From: an uncultured Flavobacteriaceae bacterium
GTDB lineage: Bacteria > Bacteroidota > Bacteroidia > Flavobacteriales > Flavobacteriaceae
NCBI GenBank assembly: GCA_947502495.1
Contig: CANNAC010000003.1
Location: forward strand, 310,001-374,000
Length of the DNA stretch: 64,000 nucleotides
Direction of reading: 5' to 3'
Part shown: positions 43,953 through 51,058 of the stretch, one piece after another
Position numbering within the stretch: position 1 is the stretch's first letter
How the letters are laid out: each line of letters begins with the position of its first letter
The notes under the pieces: generated by a model
Told to the model about the DNA's origin: nothing
What the model saw: the letters and a program-made list of their open reading frames with translations, nothing else
The model's database searches: none
Program-made: the position numbers and the translations under genes

Positions 43953-44017
43953 AAGGCATAATTTCAATATCTTAAAATGTGCTTAACGTATTTTAAATCA
44001 GTTATTTACGTGATTTT

Positions 44018-44051
44018 TTGTTTAAAACTTGTTGAAAACGTTTACTAAATA
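44018..44051 (+). repeat. Third copy of the nrd-block core
   Basis: TTGTTTAAAACTTGTTGAAA followed by ACGTTTACTAAATA aligns with the core of 40596-40622 (and the element copy) with three differences in 34. It lies past the nrdA terminator and about 375 bp upstream of the unknown 225-aa gene, same orientation. The remaining 43953-44427 space has no ORF. Confidence 0.7.
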
Positions 44052-44133
44052 AATTTAGATAAACAAAAGCATAAAAGTAAATTTGAATAAATAATAGAAA
44101 GATAAATGGAGAGTTAAAAAAAATAAAAACAAA

Positions 44134-44167
44134 GGGGTATCTATTAAATACCCCACTTGGTTTTTTT
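44134..44167 (+). terminator. Hairpin with T-tract, no obvious gene
   Basis: A perfect stem GGGGTAT / ATACCCC followed, after a short spacer ACTTGG, by T7. No ORF precedes it since nrdA, so it may end a short transcript from the 44018 region. Confidence 0.5.
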
Positions 44168-44427
44168 ATTTACAAAATTGGATCCGACCCCTAATTTGTA
44201 ATATGAAATAGAAATGAGGTTAACTCACCTCTCTTTTTCGTTCTTCAAACGTACGAAATTAGAATCTTTCTGCCAAGCTAAATATTTTAATAGATAGTGG
44301 AACTGTTGATAAAGCTTATTATATAAGACTTTATGACTTTAATAATTTATCAACTAATTTGTTGCACTATGTTAATAACTAGGATATTACTTGTTTTAAG
44401 TAGTGTTCAATTAATAAATATAATAGA

Positions 44428-45105
44428 ATGAAGAGTGATTACGTATTATCAATAAACCAATTAGCAGCTTTTTCGAAAGCTACAGAGGCAGGAAAAAGAA
44501 GAATTATTAAACAGCAAAAGCAACCAAATAAATTTTTAGTAGCATGGTATCAATTACCTAAAGCTAGAATAAAAAAAACTATTGCAAATAATTGTGATTT
44601 AGATCCCATTTTTAAAGGTATAGAGGAACTAAGGCTTAGAAAACCAGAGAAGCCTAGGCAAATTTTGGATAGACAGGTTTCTATAGAAGCTTTAAAGCGT
44701 TTTGTGAATATTAAATTACCAAAATTACTTGAAGATATGCCGCATGATATAATAAAAAAGGTTCCTTCTAAATCTATAATAATTGGTGGCGTAGAAATTA
44801 TTATTTCTCCAGACGTAATTTATAAACTGAAATTAAATGATAAGGTTTATATAGGAGCAGTTAAAGTTCATATTTCTAAAAATAACATTTTTGATAATCA
44901 GCAGTCTAGATATATTTCAAGCTTATTATATAAGTACCTGAAAGAGGTTGTTGCATTGGAAGGAGAAGAGGTTTTAGAAGAGCTTTGTTTGTCCATTGAT
45001 GTCTTTGGGGAAAAAGCAATACCTACTCCATACAACCTTCCTAAGGTTTTAACTGATATAGAGGGTATTTGTGAGGAAGTGAAATCAATTTGGAATGTTG
45101 CTTAA
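44428..45105 (+). CDS. Unknown protein with RecB-nuclease-like motif order
   Basis: 225 aa, cytoplasmic. The first 50 residues are basic (KRRIIKQQKQPNKF), then an alpha-helical part, then VEIIISPDVIYKL (Pro128-Asp129), DKVYIGAVKVHIS (Lys146) and NQQSRYISSLLYKYL (Q158-x3-Y162), ending with SIDVFGEKAIPTP. The order PD ... xxK ... QxxxY resembles RecB/Cas4 PD-(D/E)XK nucleases, but the acidic residue before Lys is Ala, so catalysis is uncertain. I do not recognise the family for sure. It is followed 168 bp downstream by a conserved-looking 38-aa basic protein. Confidence 0.65.
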   Translation: MKSDYVLSINQLAAFSKATEAGKRRIIKQQKQPNKFLVAWYQLPKARIKKTIANNCDLDPIFKGIEELRLRKPEKPRQILDRQVSIEALKRFVNIKLPKLLEDMPHDIIKKVPSKSIIIGGVEIIISPDVIYKLKLNDKVYIGAVKVHISKNNIFDNQQSRYISSLLYKYLKEVVALEGEEVLEELCLSIDVFGEKAIPTPYNLPKVLTDIEGICEEVKSIWNVA

Positions 45106-45108
45106 ATA

Positions 45109-45138
45109 ATAAAGTACCTCGATTGAGGTACTTTATTT
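45109..45138 (+). terminator. Terminator of the 225-aa gene
   Basis: A perfect 12-bp stem ATAAAGTACCTC / GAGGTACTTTAT with a GATT loop, directly after the stop. Confidence 0.85.
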
Positions 45139-45272
45139 AAAATTTTAAATCTGGAAAAAAGAAACTCCAGTCCAGAACCTAATATTTTATTAGTTGATTT
45201 TCAGAGCTCAAATATATAAAATGATTAGGCAAAAAAGGATTTTCATATTGTTTAATTAAACACTTGATTATA

Positions 45273-45389
45273 ATGGCCAAAAAAGCTAGAGTAACTAGGC
45301 ACAGAAGTGCGAAGAGTGGAGAGTACGTAACAAAAAAGTTTGCGGACAAACATCCTTCAACAACTGTAAAAGAAACTAGAAGGAAATAG
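45273..45389 (+). CDS. 38-aa basic small protein
   Basis: MAKKARVTRHRSAKSGEYVT then KKFADKHPSTTVKETRRK, 38 residues, 15 of them Lys/Arg/His. This pattern (RSAxSGxYVTxxxAxxHPxTTVxE) belongs to a widespread family of tiny proteins in Gram-negative bacteria that I have seen annotated only as hypothetical or, wrongly, multidrug transporter. It ends at its own terminator (45402-45431). Its place after the 225-aa gene suggests a functional pair. Confidence 0.8.
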   Translation: MAKKARVTRHRSAKSGEYVTKKFADKHPSTTVKETRRK

Positions 45390-45401
45390 TTTCTTAAATT
45401 A

Positions 45402-45431
45402 AAAAAACCATCTCAATCGAGATGGTTTTTT
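45402..45431. terminator. Bidirectional terminator
   Basis: A stem AAAAAACCATCTC / GAGATGGTTTTTT with an AATC loop; it separates the 38-aa gene from the convergent phosphate transporter gene. Confidence 0.9.
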
Positions 45432-45460
45432 GGGTTATATACTAATTGTTTGTTAGAAAT

Positions 45461-47770
45461 CTATTCTTCTTCTACGTCTTCTTCAGCAATTACAGCAGGT
45501 TTTATACTACTATCATGTGCACCGTGATATTCTTCTAATAAATTCATAGTAGCGTTTAGTAGATCTTTTGTTTCTAATAACAGTCCGAAATACAATGTGG
45601 TGTTTTTCGGGCTAGATTCTTCCGTACGTGTACGAGCAACTTGTGCTTGAATCTTTTGTTTTACTAAATCGTATACTTCTGTCTTTTCATTTAAAATCGC
45701 TCCAATTCTTTCAAAAGAACCAGAATCGAAAGCATCTTTAATATCATTAAATAACACTTCTACTTTGTCATCTACTTGTTTCAATTCTTTAATCTGATTG
45801 AATTTAAGTTTCTTATGATTGTTATTAATGTGTTTATGACTTACTCTAGAAATGTATTCTAAAGACTGCGTCATATCTTGTAAATAACCTAAAATGTTTA
45901 TGTAGAAGTTACTTGCTCCAATACTAGATTCGTCTAAGTTTTTAATGAAATAGAAGATGTTATCTCTAAGTTCATCTACTTCATCCGAAAGCTTAATAAC
46001 TTGTTTCTTATTCTTTTTAAGTAATGCTAAATCTTGTTTTGCAAGTCCTTTAACCGCATTGGTATATATTCTGTTTCCACGTTTTACAACACTTGCAATA
46101 TTACTTGCGCTTTCGTGTATTACACCTTGTACCGAACTACTTTCCGCTTTTGTTAAGGTGTCTTCTGCTTTTTCTTCTTTACTCTTTTTATTGTGTGCGA
46201 TATAGTTTCTTAATAATAAACCAAAAGCAGCTACCAATAATAAAGGAAACATTACGTGTAGGTTTAAGTTTAGTAAGTAGGCAACTAAAGCAGCAGCAAC
46301 AAAGGCACTAAAAGCGGTAAAGAACCAACCTCCAATTACATTTAGAACACCAGCTACTCTATATACAGCGCTTTCTGCTCCCCAAGCTCTATCTGCTAAA
46401 GAGGTTCCCATAGCAACCATAAAAGTTACGTATGTTGTAGAAAGTGGTAGTTTGTAAGAAGTTGCTAAAGATATTAATACAGCAGCAACCATTAGGTTTA
46501 CAGCAGCACGAACCATATCAAAAGCTGGTAATTCATGCACCTTGTCTTTCGATATTTTTATAACTGGAACTTCAAATTGTTTGTCAATTTTTGCTTGCCA
46601 TGTTTCTGGTAGTATGTAAGAAGACATTTGAGACATTCCTATTGCTACTCTTACAAATCCACGAGATAAAAAGTTAGGTTGAAAACGTTCTTTAGTTGCG
46701 CTTTGACTAGATAAGTCTAAAGATGTTTTTACAACATTTTTGGATTTTGTTGAAAACCATAAGGTTAATACCATGATCATTCCTGCTACAAAAAGAAGCA
46801 AGTTGTTTGTTGGTACTTTTTCTGCCAATACATCCATAGGAAAAGCATCTGCAGCTAAACCAGAAGCAGTCCATTCTGTAAATGCATTATAAGCAGCAAT
46901 TGGCACACCAATAAAGTTTACTAAATCATTACCTGCAAAAGCTAATGCTAAAGCAAAAGTACCTACGATTATAATCAGTTTATAAATGTTTGTTTTAAAT
47001 AAGGTAATAGCAGCAAAAGATAATACAGACCAAATAACAGAACTTACTATTATAATGTAGAACACCTGGTGTTCCAAAAAGTCTTTCATGGTGTCTCCAC
47101 CTAAAAGATCAAAGGATTGGTTTGCATACGAAGTACCTTTTAAACCTTTCATGAAGATAAAATAAGTAATTGCAGTAAGTGCTAATCCGCCAAATAATGC
47201 GCCAACCCAATTTGCTTTCTTTTCAAAATTATAAGATAATAATAGTCTAGAAAACCATTGTACTAATGCACCTATGGAAAATGCGACGACGACCGAGAGG
47301 ATAATTCCGAATATAATTTGGGAGGCTTTAGAGGTGTTTATGTAGTTTACTACATCATCAAAATTACCACCATCATGACCAATTTTTATTAAAGCCATGG
47401 CAACAGCAGCTCCTAATAACTCAAATACAATAGATACCGTAGTTGAGGTTGGCATACCAATAGTATTAAAGAAATCTAAGAGTAGAATATCGGTTATCAT
47501 TACTGCCATGAAAATAATCATGATTTCATTAAACATAAACTCGCCAGGATTAAAAATTCCTTTACGAGCAACTTCCATCATTCCACTAGAAAACACTGCT
47601 CCAACAGCAACTCCTAAACTAGCAACAATCATGACGGTTTTAAAAGAAATCGCTTTAGAACCGATTGCTGAGTTTAAGAAGTTTACAGCGTCATTACTTA
47701 CTCCCACTACTAAATCGGCAACCGCCAAAATAGCAAGAGCAATAATCATATATAAATATATATTTTCCAT
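45461..47770 (-). CDS. PiT-family phosphate transporter with C-terminal PhoU-like domain
   Basis: 769 aa. Residues of about 1-530 are the PiT permease, with the two signature repeats in VGVSNDAVNFLNSAIGSKAI and LAFAGNDLVNFIGVPIAAYN and more than ten membrane helices. The last 220 residues are a soluble helical PhoU/DUF47-like module (RGNRIYTNAVKGLAKQDLAL, EVDELRDNIFYFIKNLDESS, FINILGYLQDMTQSLEYISR type), ending EEDVEEE. It imports inorganic phosphate (or metal phosphate) driven by H+ or Na+. The fused PhoU-like part is common in Bacteroidota. Downstream partner of the porin gene (70-bp gap). Confidence 0.93.
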   Translation of the reverse strand: MENIYLYMIIALAILAVADLVVGVSNDAVNFLNSAIGSKAISFKTVMIVASLGVAVGAVFSSGMMEVARKGIFNPGEFMFNEIMIIFMAVMITDILLLDFFNTIGMPTSTTVSIVFELLGAAVAMALIKIGHDGGNFDDVVNYINTSKASQIIFGIILSVVVAFSIGALVQWFSRLLLSYNFEKKANWVGALFGGLALTAITYFIFMKGLKGTSYANQSFDLLGGDTMKDFLEHQVFYIIIVSSVIWSVLSFAAITLFKTNIYKLIIIVGTFALALAFAGNDLVNFIGVPIAAYNAFTEWTASGLAADAFPMDVLAEKVPTNNLLLFVAGMIMVLTLWFSTKSKNVVKTSLDLSSQSATKERFQPNFLSRGFVRVAIGMSQMSSYILPETWQAKIDKQFEVPVIKISKDKVHELPAFDMVRAAVNLMVAAVLISLATSYKLPLSTTYVTFMVAMGTSLADRAWGAESAVYRVAGVLNVIGGWFFTAFSAFVAAALVAYLLNLNLHVMFPLLLVAAFGLLLRNYIAHNKKSKEEKAEDTLTKAESSSVQGVIHESASNIASVVKRGNRIYTNAVKGLAKQDLALLKKNKKQVIKLSDEVDELRDNIFYFIKNLDESSIGASNFYINILGYLQDMTQSLEYISRVSHKHINNNHKKLKFNQIKELKQVDDKVEVLFNDIKDAFDSGSFERIGAILNEKTEVYDLVKQKIQAQVARTRTEESSPKNTTLYFGLLLETKDLLNATMNLLEEYHGAHDSSIKPAVIAEEDVEEE

Positions 47771-47820
47771 AATTTAATTTAAAATTGTTTGCAAATATCT
47801 TTAGTCTTCTTGACTAATAT

Positions 47821-47837
47821 GTTACCTAATTGTTATG
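47821..47837 (+). promoter_or_regulatory. Two GTTA boxes at 11-bp spacing, upstream of the PiT gene
   Basis: GTTACC at 47821 and GTTATG at 47832 (on the minus strand, GGTAAC and CATAAC) lie about 50 bp before the transporter start and share the spacing of the boxes at 49319 and 53924. A candidate OmpR/PhoB-type half site. Confidence 0.4.
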
Positions 47838-47839
47838 TT

Positions 47840-49024
47840 TTAAAAATGTATATCAAATTGTAATCGGTACATTAATTCATTGTTTCCATGGGTTACTTCT
47901 AAATGGCTAATGTCTGTTTGTACTTTTAATTTATGCCCTATAATATATTTAGAAACACCAACGGTATATTGACTCTGGTTAGCATTTCCTGTTAGTTTGT
48001 CCCAATCGATATTAGTATATCTTCCAGAAACTTCCCAGTCTTTTTTGAGTAAATATCCTACTTGTAAGTTGATTGCACTACCAATTTGAACAGCATCTAT
48101 ATCGTCATCTTCATTAGTAAATAATACATCGTCTGCATTTCTATCTGCATATTCGGCCATAAAAGAAATGCCTTTGTATTTAAACATGGCATCTACGTAT
48201 AAAGTAGAAATATTGGTCTCATGAAAAATACCGTCTTCATTTACCATGTAAGCACCTTGGTTACTTCTCGTTTTTACAGCGTTGTTATTAAAATCATAAC
48301 TAACACCTACGGCTAATTTTGGGGTTGGTTCGCGTTTTAAATCACTTCCTTTATAATCTCCTTTGCTTGCAAAATTCCCGAAAGGTAAAAATTCTATACG
48401 ACCAGTATATTGATGGCCACCAAGATTACCAGAAGTAATGTTTCTTCCTTCTCCTTGTGAAATAGCAAGTGCTTCTTTGATGATAAAGCGGTCTGTAATG
48501 TTAAAGTGATGTCTTAATTGAATACCTAAATCTCGATCTATGTTAAATCTACTATTTAGTAACGAACGATCTACTTGTTGTAGGTTTGCGGAAGAAATAA
48601 CGCGCTCTCTATTTCCTGGTAATTTTGTTTGTCCGAACCAAAGCACGAAGTTTTCATGAAAATTCCATTTAATAACGGCATCCAAAATATATCTTGGTGC
48701 ATTGCTCGTATATTGAGAGGCTCCAGAAATATCTCTATTCGATAAACCTAGTTCTAGTTTGTATTTTAGTTTTGGGCTATAGGCAAATCCGTCAAACTTT
48801 AATCTAGCACGGCGCACTAAAAAATTAGCTTCGTTTGCTTGGCCATCTTCCCAGTTAGAGATTGCTAAAAATTGCATTCTAGCGCCAATTTTCATGGTGA
48901 ATGTACTATCTTTTCCTACAAGATTAAATAAACCATTCCCAAATTTAGGAGCTGGTGTTTCTTGCGCTTGTATTGCTGTAATGGAAAAAATAAATAATAC
49001 AATACCTGTAAAATTTAGTTTCAT
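47840..49024 (-). CDS. OprO/OprP-type porin
   Basis: 394 aa with a signal peptide (FTGIVLFIFSITAIQAQ). It is a beta-barrel of the phosphate-selective porin O/P family: FTMKIGARMQFLAISNWEDG, FLVRRARLKFDGFAYSPKLK, WFGQTKLPGNRERVISSANL, and a C-terminal aromatic end LMYRLQFDIHF. It would let phosphate or polyphosphate cross the outer membrane. The pairing with the PiT transporter just downstream supports phosphate as substrate; selectivity is inferred from context. Confidence 0.88.
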   Translation of the reverse strand: MKLNFTGIVLFIFSITAIQAQETPAPKFGNGLFNLVGKDSTFTMKIGARMQFLAISNWEDGQANEANFLVRRARLKFDGFAYSPKLKYKLELGLSNRDISGASQYTSNAPRYILDAVIKWNFHENFVLWFGQTKLPGNRERVISSANLQQVDRSLLNSRFNIDRDLGIQLRHHFNITDRFIIKEALAISQGEGRNITSGNLGGHQYTGRIEFLPFGNFASKGDYKGSDLKREPTPKLAVGVSYDFNNNAVKTRSNQGAYMVNEDGIFHETNISTLYVDAMFKYKGISFMAEYADRNADDVLFTNEDDDIDAVQIGSAINLQVGYLLKKDWEVSGRYTNIDWDKLTGNANQSQYTVGVSKYIIGHKLKVQTDISHLEVTHGNNELMYRLQFDIHF

Positions 49025-49163
49025 TAATTAGTTTTTGTCGCTGCAAAGAACTTAAATAAAACTCAAATGGATGTTTCTAAATCGTTAAATATGAAGCACA
49101 AAAAGGCTGCCTTGGCCAAAAGCAGCCTATAGAATTCATGATAATATAGTCGACAAAAACTAA
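49025..49163 (-). promoter_or_regulatory. Structured leader region of the porin gene
   Basis: On the minus strand the leader has TTAGTTTTTGTCG (49163-49151), then a hairpin TAGGCTGC / GCAGCCT followed by T5 (49128-49100), then CGACAAAAACTAA (49040-49028), which perfectly complements the first 13-mer and ends four bases before the start codon. The hairpin looks like an intrinsic terminator; the long-range pairing would bury the translation start. No known riboswitch class is recognised. Confidence 0.5.
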
Positions 49164-49312
49164 TAGATTATATGAAATACTTGTAATGCATTTTAAAATA
49201 CAAGCAAATATCTACTTTAAACGTCATGTTAGTATTACCTCAATATTAACTAATTATTAATAAAATTGGTAATTAATAAATCGTAAATCACACAATATTA
49301 GTTAGTTACAGG

Positions 49313-49345
49313 TTTAATGTTAATTTAATGTTACGTAAATGTTGC
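49313..49345 (+). promoter_or_regulatory. Three GTTA-type repeats at 11-bp spacing
   Basis: Units TTTAATGTTAA, TTTAATGTTAC and GTAAATGTTGC are contiguous 11-mers, putting GTTA/GTTG at 49319, 49330 and 49341. They end at the -33 box of the plus-strand promoter, the usual place for a PhoB-type activator. Confidence 0.55.
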
Positions 49346-49373
49346 TTAATTGTGAATTAATACCTATATTTGA
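49343..49373 (+). promoter_or_regulatory. Promoter of the MORN-like gene
   Basis: TTG at 49343-49345 and TATATTTG at 49366-49373, spacer 20 bp; a full match to the Bacteroidota consensus. The start codon is 28 bases further. Confidence 0.65.
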
Positions 49374-49400
49374 AGTATTAACAATTTAAAACCCATAATA

Positions 49401-49760
49401 ATGAAGAAGCAATTTATTTTGTTTTTAGCTTTAATGATTTCAGTGATTTCTTTTGCACAACAAGAGAGAACATTAAAACTTAATGAGGAAACCGGCTTAA
49501 TTGAAGTAACGTATTATCACGACAATGGTGTAGAGAGTCAAACAGGATTCTATACTGCAGATGGTAAACTTCAAGGCGAATGGTTAAGTTTTGATACGAA
49601 AGGCGACAAAACAGTTTCGGCGAATTATGATAATGGGAAAAAAGTCGGCAAGTGGTTTTATTGGAATGATAAAACTTTAAAAGAAGTAGATTATACAAAC
49701 AATGCAATTGCAAACGTGAGTGAATGGACAAATAAAACGTCTATTGCATCACGACAATAA
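49401..49760 (+). CDS. Secreted MORN-repeat-like protein
   Basis: 119 aa with a signal peptide (MKKQFILFLALMISVISFAQ). The rest is MORN/YwqK-like beta-hairpin repeats (YHDNGVESQTGFYTADGKLQ, GEWLSFDTKGDKTVSANYDN, GKKVGKWFYWNDKTLKEVDY). Such proteins are sometimes called toxin-antitoxin YwqK or are mis-annotated as adenylyltransferases; no enzymatic residue is visible here. Periplasmic or surface location. The 11-bp boxes before its promoter suggest it belongs to the phosphate-linked cluster. Confidence 0.8.
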   Translation: MKKQFILFLALMISVISFAQQERTLKLNEETGLIEVTYYHDNGVESQTGFYTADGKLQGEWLSFDTKGDKTVSANYDNGKKVGKWFYWNDKTLKEVDYTNNAIANVSEWTNKTSIASRQ

Positions 49761-49778
49761 TAGCATGTAAGAAAACAT

Positions 49779-49810
49779 AAAAAAGCATCCTAATTATAGG
49801 ATGCTTTTTT
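49779..49810. terminator. Bidirectional terminator
   Basis: A stem AAAAAAGCATCCTA / TAGGATGCTTTTTT with an ATTA-type loop between the convergent MORN-like and lipoprotein genes. Confidence 0.9.
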
Positions 49811-49832
49811 TGTTTTAGACTAATTCAATAAT

Positions 49833-51014
49833 TTATTCCACAGTCCAAGATGCTCCCCAAGTAGCATAATCTGTTCCTGTAGCGTTTCCGTTTCCAGAAA
49901 TAAATTCAGCTTCTGTAAAGATTTCAGCAGTGTCATTTTTCATGTTTAAAGTAACATCTGTAAAAGTAACATCTGTAACACTTAAATCGCCGCTAATAAC
50001 TCCAGCTCCTGTTGGGCTATCTCCAGCATCTCCATCTAAATCAAAACCTTCTTCAAAACCTTGAATTAAAACGTTGTTGAATATTCCTTGTGTTCCTGCT
50101 CTTAAACGAATTGCTTCGTTTCCAGTTGCAGAACCTAATCCTATAATCGTTAAGTTAGTTACTGTAGGTTTAGAAAAATAACCAGCAGCATTACTAAAAT
50201 CGGTGTTAAAACCATCTGCTTCAATACCTTTATCGTGATCTGCTCCATGCTTAACATAGGCGTTTGTAATAGTTCCAGTGTAACCTTCTGTCCAGTCAAT
50301 AGAATCATCTTGTGCATTTACTACAGAAACATAACTAGCGTTTACTGTTCCTCCAAAAAATTCGATACCATCATCTTTACCTTCAAAAGCTTGAATGTAT
50401 TCTACCGAAGTACCACTACCAACACCATAGAAAGAGAATCCGTTGTTTTCCGATTGCCCATCTGCAGCACCACCAGAATATTCTACACGTACATAACGTA
50501 AGCTTCCAGAATTATCTGTAGCATCTGTTCCTCCAAATGGTAAACTTGCAATTTCTGAAGTAGAAGTAGAAGTACCAGTTACAGAGTTAATAGGCGCTTT
50601 TCCTAAAAGGATTAATCCTCCCCAATCTCCAGCACTTGGTGCAGCAGCATCTGATGTCATTACAATAGGACTATCTGCAGTTCCATTAGCAATAATTTGA
50701 GCACCTTGAGAAATAGCAATATATACATTTGCTCCAGCTGCTAAAGCTTCAAGCGTCATACCTGCAGGAATAGTTAATGTAGTTCCTGATGCCATGATTA
50801 AAGAACCGTTTACTTTATAACAATTGTTTGCGTCTAAAGTTAAATCTTCTACATAGGTTCCAGAAAGAAAGATACAATCGTCACTTGGTGTTTCACCACC
50901 AGAATTGTTGTTTACGGTACTGTTGTCATTGATTACGATATCTGAAGTATCATCTGTAGTACAAGAGAAAAGCACTGTTATAATTGCTAATCCTAAAATT
51001 AAATAATTTTTCAT
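49833..51014 (-). CDS. Surface lipoprotein, right-handed beta-helix type
   Basis: 393 aa. The lipobox LFSC has its Cys at position 18, followed by the acidic TTDDTSD typical of Bacteroidota lipoprotein export to the surface. The body is repetitive beta structure (VNGSLIMASGTTLTIPAGMT, GDWGGLILLGKAPINSV, LRYVRVEYSGGAADG, EFFGGTVNASYVSVVNAQDD). Proteins of this sort are often annotated as multidrug transporter without basis. It lies 44 bases after the TonB receptor gene, forming a receptor-lipoprotein pair. Ligand unknown; phosphate-related substrate is inferred from neighbours. Confidence 0.8.
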   Translation of the reverse strand: MKNYLILGLAIITVLFSCTTDDTSDIVINDNSTVNNNSGGETPSDDCIFLSGTYVEDLTLDANNCYKVNGSLIMASGTTLTIPAGMTLEALAAGANVYIAISQGAQIIANGTADSPIVMTSDAAAPSAGDWGGLILLGKAPINSVTGTSTSTSEIASLPFGGTDATDNSGSLRYVRVEYSGGAADGQSENNGFSFYGVGSGTSVEYIQAFEGKDDGIEFFGGTVNASYVSVVNAQDDSIDWTEGYTGTITNAYVKHGADHDKGIEADGFNTDFSNAAGYFSKPTVTNLTIIGLGSATGNEAIRLRAGTQGIFNNVLIQGFEEGFDLDGDAGDSPTGAGVISGDLSVTDVTFTDVTLNMKNDTAEIFTEAEFISGNGNATGTDYATWGASWTVE

Positions 51015-51058
51015 TGTTTCAAGTTTAATTAAATTCGTTTTTGATTTTATAGTTGTGA

